A stretch of DNA of 6,788 nt from an uncultured Pseudogracilibacillus sp. (GCA_937974845.1 CALJVC010000043.1:1-6788); one strand, 5' to 3'; positions 1 through 6,713 are shown, counted from the stretch's first letter. A program made the numbers and translations. The notes: generated by a model from the sequence alone, not told the origin.

Positions 1-1
1 T

Positions 2-53
2 AAAAAAAGAGCATGGAAGCAGAGGAATTTCCTTTAGCTTCCATGCTTTTTTA
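2..53. terminator. Bidirectional intrinsic terminator
   Basis: A perfect 10-bp stem pairs GCATGGAAGC (11-20) with GCTTCCATGC (37-46) around a 16-nt loop, and the pairing continues through the flanking A and T tracts. On the plus strand the stem is followed by six T (47-52), suiting an unseen gene to the left. On the minus strand it is followed by TC and then seven T (complement of 2-8), suiting the carbonic anhydrase gene whose stop lies about 135 nt upstream in that direction. The arrangement is a classic shared terminator between convergent genes. Confidence 0.9.
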
Positions 54-124
54 GTAGAAAGTACTAGTAAAGGCTTGAAGGAATAGTTCACAGTGGCATA
101 AGAGATACAGTAGTAAACTAAACT

Positions 125-171
125 GGAAAGAAGGTAGTATGAAAGGTTAAAAGTAGTCTATCCTTCCTTCC
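125..171. other. Imperfect hairpin downstream of the carbonic anhydrase gene
   Basis: GGAAAGAAGG then TAG (125-137) can pair with CTA, a bulged T, then CCTTCCTTCC (158-171). This gives 12 pairs with one A/C mismatch and one bulge, around a 20-nt loop. It begins 16 nt past the carbonic anhydrase stop and has no T tract on either side, so it is not an intrinsic terminator itself. It may be a 3' UTR structure protecting mRNA ends, or chance in purine/pyrimidine-rich sequence. Nothing else is recognisable between 54 and 187. Confidence 0.3.
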
Positions 172-187
172 GCTATGTTAGATTACT

Positions 188-748
188 TTATTCATCGATA
201 TGGACGACATCGACCTTTCCTGTATGGGGGTCGATGACGAGGCCATGGACTCTTACGTAGGAAGGTAGTAGGGGATGTTCACGAATAATCTCTACGCTTT
301 GGGCGATGGATTCTTCTACTGTATTAAAACCATGGAACTCCTTATCGAAGTCTATGCCTGAGTATTCTAAAGCTTTAAAGGTTTCTTCAGAAATACCTTC
401 TTCTAGCATCCTGTTTTTAAGATCCTGGGTATCGACACAACTCATACCGCAGTCGTGATGCCCGATGACGACGACTTCCTCGGCTTCAAGCTTGTAAATA
501 GCGACGAGGATACTTTTTATTACACTGTCGAAGGATTTACGAATGATAGCACCGGCGTTTTTAATCATTTTGACATCGCCGTTTTGAATGTTTAAAGCCT
601 TTGGTAAAAGCTCAACAAGGCGTGATTCCATACAAGTAAAGACGACCATCTTTTTGTTAGGGATGGAATTGGTTGCATAGGGGATATATTCCTTATTTTC
701 TACAAAGCGTTTATTGTAAGCTAACATTTCTTCGATTCTAATTCCCAC
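188..748 (-). CDS. ytiB: Beta-class carbonic anhydrase, YtiB-like
   Basis: This 186-residue cytoplasmic protein should interconvert CO2 and bicarbonate using a bound zinc. Beta-class hallmarks are visible: Cys39 in TCMESR, and His97 and Cys100 in GHHDCGM, the expected Cys-His-Cys zinc ligands, plus the KNAGA segment at 63-67. The length and the segments LLPKAL, SILVAIY and VHGLVIDP resemble B. subtilis YtiB as I remember it. The catalytic dyad, usually Asp-Arg in C-x-D-S/T-R, reads Glu41-Arg43 here, so activity is likely but unproven. The GTG start at 748 is chosen because AAGGAG (764-759) sits 10 nt upstream; the in-frame ATG at 727 has no comparable site. The gene stands alone on the minus strand, divergent from yheI, with its own promoter and a strong terminator. 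Confidence 0.9.
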   Translation of the reverse strand: MGIRIEEMLAYNKRFVENKEYIPYATNSIPNKKMVVFTCMESRLVELLPKALNIQNGDVKMIKNAGAIIRKSFDSVIKSILVAIYKLEAEEVVVIGHHDCGMSCVDTQDLKNRMLEEGISEETFKALEYSGIDFDKEFHGFNTVEESIAQSVEIIREHPLLPSYVRVHGLVIDPHTGKVDVVHIDE

Positions 749-780
749 GGGTATCGAACTCCTTTTCTCATATAAGCAAT

Positions 781-789
781 ATTATACCA
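781..789 (-). promoter_or_regulatory. Extended -10 SigA-type promoter for the carbonic anhydrase gene
   Basis: Read on the minus strand, TGGTATAAT (789 down to 781) is a perfect extended -10 element (TGnTATAAT). Transcription would start near 774, giving a leader of about 26 nt that includes the AAGGAG site at 764-759. No good -35 is visible at the right distance (TTCCTT is the nearest), which fits an extended -10 promoter that does not need one. Confidence 0.7.
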
Positions 790-832
790 TACTTTTTCCG
801 AAAAAAGGAAGTAGCTATAGAAGAAAATAGCA

Positions 833-861
833 ATGAAAAGGAAAAACAGGTAAACTATAAG
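833..861 (+). promoter_or_regulatory. Candidate SigA promoter for the yheI-yheH-protease operon
   Basis: ATGAAA (833-838, 4 of 6 against TTGACA) and TATAAG (856-861, 5 of 6 against TATAAT, but lacking the conserved final T) are separated by 17 nt. The start would fall near 868, leaving a leader of about 40 nt before the yheI GTG. The match is mediocre, so this is only the best candidate in the spacer. The poor -10 would suit a gene that is weakly expressed or activator dependent. Confidence 0.35.
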
Positions 862-872
862 GAAGATTCCTT
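859..872. repeat. Short inverted repeat, possible operator
   Basis: AAGGAA and TTCCTT are perfect inverted arms separated by GA. The dyad overlaps the last bases of the candidate -10 element and the predicted transcription start of the yheI operon, a typical place for a repressor site. No regulator gene is in the window and the arms are short, so an operator role is inference. As RNA it could form only a weak 5-bp hairpin. Confidence 0.3.
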
Positions 873-907
873 TGGTTAATAAAGCATAGATTCGTAGGTG
901 GTTGTAG

Positions 908-2662
908 GTGTTTGAGGTATTTAAAAAGTTAGCATGGTTTTTTAAAAGAAATTGGAAGCGTTATACGATAGCAATTATTGCCTTAATGATGGCGAGTGCT
1001 ATTGGACTTGTACCACCGAAATTAATTGGCTTAGTGATCGATGAGATTCGTTACCAGACCTTGACAAAGGAGTTATTATTTTCTGTCGTAGCCCTATATC
1101 TTGGATTGATGCTGACCCATTATGTATTAAGTTTTATTTGGCATTATACCTTATATGGTGGAGCTAACCTATTAGAAAAATGGCTGCGGACTAGTTTAAT
1201 AGACCATTTTCTAAGGATGCAGCCTTTTTTCTTTCATCGGTACCGAACGGGAGATTTAATGGCTCGAAGTACAAATGATGTTAAGGCGATTTCCATGACC
1301 GCTGGTTTTGGTATTTTAACCTTAGTTGACGCTACGACATTTATGTTTATGATTATTGCTATGATGGGATGGACGATTAGTTGGCAATTAACCTTCGTAG
1401 CCCTAATCCCCTTGCCTCTAATGGCGTTACTGATGAATCGATATGGAAAATATATACATGAACGTTTTAGTCGAGCCCAGGCCTCTTTTGGCCGATTAAA
1501 CGATAGCGTCCTTGAATCGATAAAAGGGATTCGAACGATTCGGGCCTACGGTCGGGAAAAGGAAGATGCGGAACGTTTTTCTAGGCAGACGGAGGAGGTC
1601 TATGAAAAAAATATGGCCGTTGCCCGGGTCGATGCTCTATTTGAGCCGACGATTAAACTGCTTATCGGTCTTTCGTATACAATCGGTATCGGTTATGGTG
1701 CTGTTTTAGTTTTCCGACAAGTAATTACTTTGGGCGATTTAGTCTCCTTTAATGTATATTTAGGCATGCTGATTTGGCCGATGTATGCGGTTGGGGAATT
1801 AATCAATGTATTACAAAGAGGGAATGCTTCTTTAGACCGGGTGCAGGAGGTACTGTCCCAGGAAGAGGAAGTTAAAGATCAAGCGATTCCTGTTCGGATT
1901 GGAGAGGTGACTTCGATTGAGTGGAAGGATGTCTCTTTTACTTATCCTAACCGGCAAAGGCCACAAATAGAAATTCCTTATTTAAAGGTGAACAAGGGGG
2001 AAACCCTCGGAGTCGTCGGTCCTACTGGCTCTGGGAAAACGACCTTATTTACTCTACTTTTTCGATCATATCCGAAGATGAAAGGCTCTATTAAGTTTTC
2101 AGGGGTGGATCTTTATGAGCTTTCAAAGGAGGAAATTTTTAGCTTCCTTGGCTACGTACCGCAAGATCAAGGTCTTTTCTCTATGTCGATTCGGGATAAC
2201 ATCACTTTAGGGAAAACAAGCGCCACAGAAGAGGAAATTTATGAAGTGTTAGCCCAAGTAGATTTTTTAGAGGTATTAACACAGTTTCCAGAAGGTTTGG
2301 ATACCTTTGTTGGAGAAAGTGGTATTTCCTTATCTGGTGGTCAGAGGCAACGTATCGCTATCGCTAGAGCCTTGATTATGGATCCGGAAGTATTACTCTT
2401 AGACGACGCTTTATCGGCTGTAGATGGAAAAACAGAAGCAAATATTATGAAGGCACTCCTTCAAGAGAGGAAAAAGAAAACGAATATTATTGCCTCCCAT
2501 CGGTTATCGGCTGTTCGTCAGGCCGATTATATTATCGTGCTCGACCAAGGGAGAATCCTTGAAGCTGGTACCCATGAGGAGTTGCTTGCTTTAGGAGGTT
2601 GGTATAAGTCTCAATATGACTTGCAACAGGGCGTTAATAAAGTAGGTGAAGAGGATGCCTAA
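908..2662 (+). CDS. yheI: Heterodimeric ABC exporter subunit YheI (BmrC-like)
   Basis: This 584-residue half-transporter has an N-terminal six-helix exporter domain (helices near 15-38, 58-80, 131-153, 157-177, 245-268 and 275-300) and a C-terminal ATPase domain. Visible motifs are Walker A GPTGSGKTT (371-379), Q-loop Gln419, signature LSGGQ (475-479), Walker B LLLLDD (495-500), D-loop SAVD (503-506) and H-loop His531. The catalytic Glu after Walker B is replaced by Asp500, as in B. subtilis BmrC, so its own ATP site is degenerate while its signature completes the competent site of YheH. The B. subtilis pair is a reported multidrug exporter, and its overexpression has been linked to activation of the sporulation kinase KinA. 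GTG start; TAGGTGG (895-901) precedes it. First gene of a three-gene operon. Confidence 0.95.
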   Translation: MFEVFKKLAWFFKRNWKRYTIAIIALMMASAIGLVPPKLIGLVIDEIRYQTLTKELLFSVVALYLGLMLTHYVLSFIWHYTLYGGANLLEKWLRTSLIDHFLRMQPFFFHRYRTGDLMARSTNDVKAISMTAGFGILTLVDATTFMFMIIAMMGWTISWQLTFVALIPLPLMALLMNRYGKYIHERFSRAQASFGRLNDSVLESIKGIRTIRAYGREKEDAERFSRQTEEVYEKNMAVARVDALFEPTIKLLIGLSYTIGIGYGAVLVFRQVITLGDLVSFNVYLGMLIWPMYAVGELINVLQRGNASLDRVQEVLSQEEEVKDQAIPVRIGEVTSIEWKDVSFTYPNRQRPQIEIPYLKVNKGETLGVVGPTGSGKTTLFTLLFRSYPKMKGSIKFSGVDLYELSKEEIFSFLGYVPQDQGLFSMSIRDNITLGKTSATEEEIYEVLAQVDFLEVLTQFPEGLDTFVGESGISLSGGQRQRIAIARALIMDPEVLLLDDALSAVDGKTEANIMKALLQERKKKTNIIASHRLSAVRQADYIIVLDQGRILEAGTHEELLALGGWYKSQYDLQQGVNKVGEEDA

Positions 2663-4670
2663 ACTATCGACAGAAAGAAGGTTATTTCAATATGCTTGGC
2701 AATATAGGCGAAGTATTTTTATCGGTTTAATATTTTTAATTCTAGCGACGACTTTAGAATTAGCAGGCCCTTTTATTGCCAAGACGATAATCGATGACCA
2801 TATATTAGGTATAGAATCGGTTTGGTATGAAGTAGACGAAGATAGTCAAGAAAAAGGTGTCGTTACGTTTGACGATAGCACCTATCAGCGAGAAGATCGC
2901 CTCCAACTTTCGCAGAAGGAAGGGGCAAGGACTATTTTAGCAGTCGACCGAACGTATTACTTAGTAGAAGGGGTAGCGCCTTTAGAGGGAGAAAGACATT
3001 ATACTGAGGGGAAAATGACGATTTCCGGCGAAGAGGAGGAGACATTTAGAGCTCGACCTTTGGATAGGGCGGAGTTGCATCAGCTTTTCCAACGAGAACA
3101 GAAGTCCATTGGCCTTTGGCTTCTTCTTTACGTTGTCTTATTAATTTTAGCTTCCTTTAGTGAATATATCCAAACGTATAAATTACAGGAAGCATCTAAT
3201 CGCATCCTTCGTCAAATGCGGAACGATGTGTTTCATCACATACAACAAGTCCCTCTGGCTTACTTTTCCCGACATGGAGCGGGACAGATTGTCGGTCGTT
3301 TGACGAACGATACCGAAGCGATTCGGGAATTATATGAACGGGTTCTATCTGTCGTTATGACGCGGATTATCTATATGGCTGGCATTCTCGTCGCCTTGTA
3401 TTTACTCGAGCCGAAAATGGCCCTACTCGCTCTCTTCATCGTTCCGTTAATTTTTCTTTGGGCATGGCTTTATAAACGCTTTGCCTATCGTCTCAATATT
3501 TCCATACGACGGACGAACAGTGCCATCAATGGTAAAATCAATGAGCTTATTCAAGGGATGGATATAATTCAAGCCTTCCGAGCGGAAAAGAAACAGAAGG
3601 AAGCCTTTGAGCAATGGAATGAGAAAATGTTTAAGGAGCAAAAGCGTTTAATTACTTTAAATGCTTTAACATCCTTTAATTTAGTTACTTTTCTTCGTAA
3701 CTTAACCTTCGTTTGCTTTCTCGTTTATGTCGGGAACTTATCTTTTGAACCGGGATCTGTTTTATCAATTGGTATGTTATATGCTTTAGTCGATTATATC
3801 AATCGCTTTTTTGAGCCGGTTACAGCGATTGTAAACCAATTTCCTTTAATCGAACAGGCTCGGGCTTCGGCAAAGCGGACCTTCGATTTAGTAGATCTTG
3901 AAACCGAGGCGGTCGACCATCGTCCGATTCCTCGTTACAGAGGGGAGATTTCTTTTGAAGGGGTCTCCTTTGCATATGAGGAAGAGAAGGTGTTAAAGGA
4001 TATTCATTTTCATATACGTCCTGGGGAAACAGCGGCCTTCGTCGGTCATACAGGGTCGGGTAAAAGCACTATTATGAATCTTTTATTACGGTTTTATGAT
4101 CCTGATGAAGGGGATATAAAAATTGATGGTATGTCGACGAGAAAGTTATCACGGCAACAAGTGCGAAGCCATATGGCGATTGTTCTACAAGATCCTTTTT
4201 TATTTGAAGGGACGATCCTTTCTAATGTTACGATGAACCATCCTCATATTTCTCGGCGGGAAGCTATTCAAGCGTTAGAAGCCGTCGGTGCGGATCGCTT
4301 CATTACAAAATTAGCGAAACGCTATGATGCCCTGGTTACTGAGGGTGGGAAGGATTTTTCTTTAGGGGAAAGGCAGTTGATTTCCTTTGCCCGAGCTTTA
4401 GCCCATGATCCAGCGATTTTATTGCTCGATGAAGCGACGGCAAATATCGATACGGAAACGGAGCAACTCATTCAGGAGGCGTTAAGGCTTTTACAAAAGG
4501 ACCGGACAACGTTAATCATCGCCCATCGTTTATCGACGATTAAGGAAGCGGACCAGATTTTTGTATTGGATAATGGTAAAATTATAGAAAGAGGTCGACA
4601 CGACTATTTAGTAGAGCAAAAAGGTCTTTATGAAGAAATGTACCGTTTACAAACTAGCATGTACACATAA
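2655..4670 (+). CDS. yheH: Heterodimeric ABC exporter subunit YheH (BmrD-like)
   Basis: Partner half-transporter to YheI: 671 residues from ATG 2655. AGGTGA (2644-2649), a stretch of the 16S complement, places this ATG well. An in-frame GTG at 2646 would add three residues but lacks a site. The gene overlaps the yheI stop by 8 bp, implying translational coupling. Helix 1 (about 19-43) is followed by a charged, extracytoplasmic insert of about 100 residues (roughly 50-150), then five more helices and an ATPase domain. Motifs: Walker A GHTGSGKST (464-472), Q-loop Gln512, signature FSLGE (568-572, degenerate), Walker B ILLLDE with catalytic Glu593, H-loop His624. It therefore supplies the hydrolytic Walker motifs of the competent site. 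B. subtilis YheH (BmrD) is of similar length and also has the extracellular insert. Confidence 0.95.
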   Translation: MPKLSTERRLFQYAWQYRRSIFIGLIFLILATTLELAGPFIAKTIIDDHILGIESVWYEVDEDSQEKGVVTFDDSTYQREDRLQLSQKEGARTILAVDRTYYLVEGVAPLEGERHYTEGKMTISGEEEETFRARPLDRAELHQLFQREQKSIGLWLLLYVVLLILASFSEYIQTYKLQEASNRILRQMRNDVFHHIQQVPLAYFSRHGAGQIVGRLTNDTEAIRELYERVLSVVMTRIIYMAGILVALYLLEPKMALLALFIVPLIFLWAWLYKRFAYRLNISIRRTNSAINGKINELIQGMDIIQAFRAEKKQKEAFEQWNEKMFKEQKRLITLNALTSFNLVTFLRNLTFVCFLVYVGNLSFEPGSVLSIGMLYALVDYINRFFEPVTAIVNQFPLIEQARASAKRTFDLVDLETEAVDHRPIPRYRGEISFEGVSFAYEEEKVLKDIHFHIRPGETAAFVGHTGSGKSTIMNLLLRFYDPDEGDIKIDGMSTRKLSRQQVRSHMAIVLQDPFLFEGTILSNVTMNHPHISRREAIQALEAVGADRFITKLAKRYDALVTEGGKDFSLGERQLISFARALAHDPAILLLDEATANIDTETEQLIQEALRLLQKDRTTLIIAHRLSTIKEADQIFVLDNGKIIERGRHDYLVEQKGLYEEMYRLQTSMYT

Positions 4671-4684
4671 AAGTTGAGGATAGT

Positions 4685-5521
4685 ATGGATAAAGAAAAGG
4701 AATATCAACAAGATATAATTGATGAAGATTTATATGAAGAGCTCGATGATGAAGAAATGGAGGAATTATTAGCAACCGCCCATTATGAGGGTATGCAGAA
4801 GGAGAAGCTAGAAGAAGGGAAGCGTTCTTCTCGGTCTCCTTTAACCAAGTTTCTCCTTCTTTTAGTAGCTTTGGCACTTTTCTTTAATATTTTAGCCTTT
4901 ATCCCTCAAACCTTTTCGATTCCAGCGGTCGAGTTTTTGTTAACGTCAGCGAAATTATCGTCAGATCCTTTCATACGTGAAATGAAAAAAGCCGTTGTCG
5001 TGATTGAAACCGAAGATAGTAAAGGGACGGGCTTTGCCATTTCGGAAAAAGGTGATATCCTTACGAATCATCACGTAGTTGAAGGAAGTGAAGAGGTAAC
5101 TGTCGCTTTTCCGAATCTTGGTCTCTTTGAAGGACGGGTAAAGGAGAGGCTACCGGAAGTAGATCTATCCCTCGTCGAAATAGAGGGGGAGAACATTCCC
5201 TACCTCCCTCTCGCCTCGGAATTTTCTTTTCAAGAAACTTCCAAGGAAGTCTTTTTTATTGGCAACCCCCTTCAATTCCACGGCATTGCCAATGAAGGAG
5301 AAGTACTTGATTGGACCTACGTGCAAGGGAAGGAGCTACCGATGGTAATGCTCGATGCTCCGGTTTATCGTGGTAATAGTGGAAGTCCCGTTTTAAATCG
5401 GGAGGGAGAAGTAATCGGGGTAATTTTTGCAACAACGCATTCCCAACGTTTTGGCCGTGTTGGTTTATTTATCCCTATTCAATATGCAAAAGAAAACTTA
5501 AAGGCTTGGAAAGAAACATGA
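4685..5521 (+). CDS. Membrane-anchored trypsin-like serine protease without PDZ domain
   Basis: 278 residues. A very acidic N-terminal segment (1-45) is followed by a basic patch and one membrane helix (about 54-73). The positive-inside rule puts the C-terminal protease domain (about 95-278) outside the membrane. The HtrA-type S1 triad is visible: His130 in TNHHVV, Asp160 in VDLSLVEI and Ser232 in GNSGSP, with GTGFAIS (114-120) as the usual opening strand. Unlike HtrA/HtrB/YyxA proteins it ends right after the protease fold, with no PDZ domain. ATG 4685 follows GAGGA (4676-4680) by 4 nt. It starts 14 nt after the yheH stop with no promoter or terminator between, so it is very probably the third gene of the exporter operon. 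Protease assignment is firm; its substrate is unknown. I do not recognise a named orthologue. Confidence 0.88.
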   Translation: MDKEKEYQQDIIDEDLYEELDDEEMEELLATAHYEGMQKEKLEEGKRSSRSPLTKFLLLLVALALFFNILAFIPQTFSIPAVEFLLTSAKLSSDPFIREMKKAVVVIETEDSKGTGFAISEKGDILTNHHVVEGSEEVTVAFPNLGLFEGRVKERLPEVDLSLVEIEGENIPYLPLASEFSFQETSKEVFFIGNPLQFHGIANEGEVLDWTYVQGKELPMVMLDAPVYRGNSGSPVLNREGEVIGVIFATTHSQRFGRVGLFIPIQYAKENLKAWKET

Positions 5522-5544
5522 GCTTGTCTATATAAAGAAGCAAC

Positions 5545-5583
5545 CACATTTGTGAAGCTAAGGACGGGCTTTTACAAAATGTG
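5545..5583. terminator. Imperfect hairpin between convergent genes, possible terminator
   Basis: CACATTTGTGAAGC (5545-5558) pairs with GCTTTTACAAAATGTG (5568-5583), leaving two single-base bulges and one G-T pair around a 9-nt loop. It lies between the protease stop and the convergent yhdB-like stop, where a shared terminator is expected. Neither side has a clear T tract, so termination would be weak or factor-assisted. The hairpin is real as sequence; the function is inferred from position. Confidence 0.4.
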
Positions 5584-5603
5584 TATAGGACACTTAAAAA
5601 AAC

Positions 5604-5840
5604 TTAATTCTCTAGGGTAAAAGTATAGACCGTATCTTCCCCCGTCACAAAATCTAAATAAGCAATTAATCGATCATGATTACGAACGATTTCTTCTTGG
5701 CTGCCACCGTAATAATAGGCATGGAGAAATCGTTCGATTTTTTTCTTTAAAAAGTCATCCTTGGAGCGTAACATTAGGGAAAACAATTCTTCCCACTTTC
5801 CCCAAAGGACAAAATATAAGGCTTGTTCATAATCCGTCAT
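5604..5840 (-). CDS. yhdB: YhdB-like small protein of unknown function
   Basis: A 78-residue protein with no signal peptide or membrane helix, probably a small helical cytoplasmic protein. The pattern DYEQALYF, then LMLRSKDDFL and KKIERFLHAYYY (about 3-44), resembles the uncharacterised B. subtilis YhdB family as I remember it; length also fits. No catalytic or metal-binding motif is visible and no function is offered. The ATG at 5840 is preceded on the minus strand by AGGG (5850-5847) with 6 nt spacing, with a further AAGGA a little upstream. It is convergent with the protease operon and divergent from the yhcN-like gene. No convincing promoter was found for it in the 5841-5940 stretch. Confidence 0.75.
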   Translation of the reverse strand: MTDYEQALYFVLWGKWEELFSLMLRSKDDFLKKKIERFLHAYYYGGSQEEIVRNHDRLIAYLDFVTGEDTVYTFTLEN

Positions 5841-5941
5841 AGGCTTCCCTACTTTCCTTCTTTTTGTACGTTTATTGTTAGCTTATGCAACTTAATTGTT
5901 ACGAGTTCTTCTCTGGTGCTACTGCCAATATAAGGTTCATC

Positions 5942-5970
5942 GCATAATTCGAAGTTGGCCTCACATAATA
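5942..5970 (+). promoter_or_regulatory. SigG-type (forespore) promoter of the yhcN-like gene
   Basis: GCATA (5942-5946) and CATAATA (5964-5970) are separated by 17 nt. Both match the B. subtilis SigG consensus as I know it (GHATR, 17-18 nt, CATnHTA) at every position. The start would lie near 5977, giving a leader of about 22 nt with the ribosome site at its centre. SigF and SigG promoters overlap in specificity, so some SigF recognition is possible. The call agrees with the reported forespore expression of B. subtilis yhcN. Confidence 0.8.
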
Positions 5971-5983
5971 AACGTAAAATAAC

Positions 5984-5991
5984 AAAGGAGG
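5984..5991 (+). promoter_or_regulatory. Strong ribosome binding site that fixes a TTG start
   Basis: AAAGGAGG is a near-perfect anti-16S match and lies 8 nt before TTG at 6000. It decides the start of the yhcN-like gene. The alternative in-frame TTG at 5955 lies upstream of the -10 element of the promoter and so would not be in the transcript. Confidence 0.9.
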
Positions 5992-5999
5992 TTCAAGAG

Positions 6000-6713
6000 T
6001 TGAAGCTAAAAAAGTTTTTATCCTTGATGGTTGTGACCTTTTTATTTTTAACGGGTTGTCAAATGGGAACAAAAGATACAGCCCGAGAAAATCAGTCCCC
6101 TTTAGAAGAAACGCGTTATTCGAGAGATGATCGAGGAATGAGCGATCGTATCTCGAACAATATGCGTACGAACGATGGGATGCAGACCGATACACGCCGG
6201 ACGAGCGAACGCTCAGGCACACGTTATGAAGTAGCGGAGAAGGCGGCTAATCGAATTGTTAAGGAAGTCGACCAAATTGGCCAGGCTTATGTTTTAACTT
6301 CGCAAAAGAATGCTTATGTAGCGGCAACGTTAAAGGATAGCGGTCGCACGAAGAAAAAGAAACAAGATCGTTCGATGAAGGCGAAGGATATGACTAACGT
6401 CAAAGCCGATGACCGTATAAAAGGTGAAAACATGACTACAGGAGATGCTGCGAATAAGCGTGACCGTATGGATTCGATGGACCGTCGAAACTATCGTGGC
6501 GATGATTTATCTCAAGAAGTAAAGAAGGAAATCGCCAAGATTGTAAAAGAGACGGATAAAAATATTGAGAACGTCTACGTCACGACGAGTCCGGATTTCT
6601 TTAATTTAGCGACAGATTATGTCGATGATTTTAAAAACGGTCGTCCGATCGAAGGTTTCTTTGATCAAATTGGTAATATGATCGACCGTGTCTTTCCACA
6701 AAACCAGCGATAG
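6000..6713 (+). CDS. yhcN: Sporulation lipoprotein, YhcN/YlaJ family
   Basis: 237 residues from a TTG start. A short basic N-terminus and hydrophobic stretch end in lipobox LTGC, with Cys20 the predicted lipidated residue, so the mature protein should be anchored on the outer face of the forespore inner membrane. The family pattern is split in two: RYEVAEKAANRIVKEVDQI with AYVAATL (75-111), and VKKEIAKIVKETDKNIENVY, then TSPDFF, GFFDQI and RVFP (174-233). Between them lies a charged segment (about 114-168) rich in Lys, Arg, Asp and Met, and a similar one follows the lipobox. B. subtilis YhcN is shorter (about 189 residues as I recall), the extra length being largely this insert. B. subtilis members are spore proteins linked to germination or outgrowth. 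It could equally be the YlaJ-type paralogue. Confidence 0.88.
   Translation: MKLKKFLSLMVVTFLFLTGCQMGTKDTARENQSPLEETRYSRDDRGMSDRISNNMRTNDGMQTDTRRTSERSGTRYEVAEKAANRIVKEVDQIGQAYVLTSQKNAYVAATLKDSGRTKKKKQDRSMKAKDMTNVKADDRIKGENMTTGDAANKRDRMDSMDRRNYRGDDLSQEVKKEIAKIVKETDKNIENVYVTTSPDFFNLATDYVDDFKNGRPIEGFFDQIGNMIDRVFPQNQR

Noticed and set aside
833..853. Six-codon open frame starting ATG before yheI, as a leader peptide
   Set aside because: There is no ribosome site at usable distance, and its first codons coincide with the candidate -35 element.
872..889. Five-codon open frame starting TTG, preceded by AAGGAAG
   Set aside because: If the candidate promoter is right, its ribosome site would not be transcribed; five codons are too few to support a call.
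885..892. CATAGATT resembling a SigE -10 element
   Set aside because: No matching -35 at the right distance, and the resulting transcript would begin past the yheI ribosome site.
3447..3641. Minus-strand open frame inside yheH
   Set aside because: It is fully antisense to a strongly conserved gene and has no recognisable protein features.
4647..4877. Minus-strand open frame over the yheH/protease junction
   Set aside because: It is antisense to the conserved end of yheH and the protease start, with no recognisable domain.
5955..5999. Upstream TTG start for the spore lipoprotein, adding 15 residues
   Set aside because: It lies upstream of the -10 element, has no ribosome site, and would bury the signal peptide; TTG 6000 has an ideal site.
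5899..6222. Minus-strand open frame opposite the spore lipoprotein gene
   Set aside because: It is antisense to the clear signal peptide and SigG promoter, and its composition is unlike a real protein.
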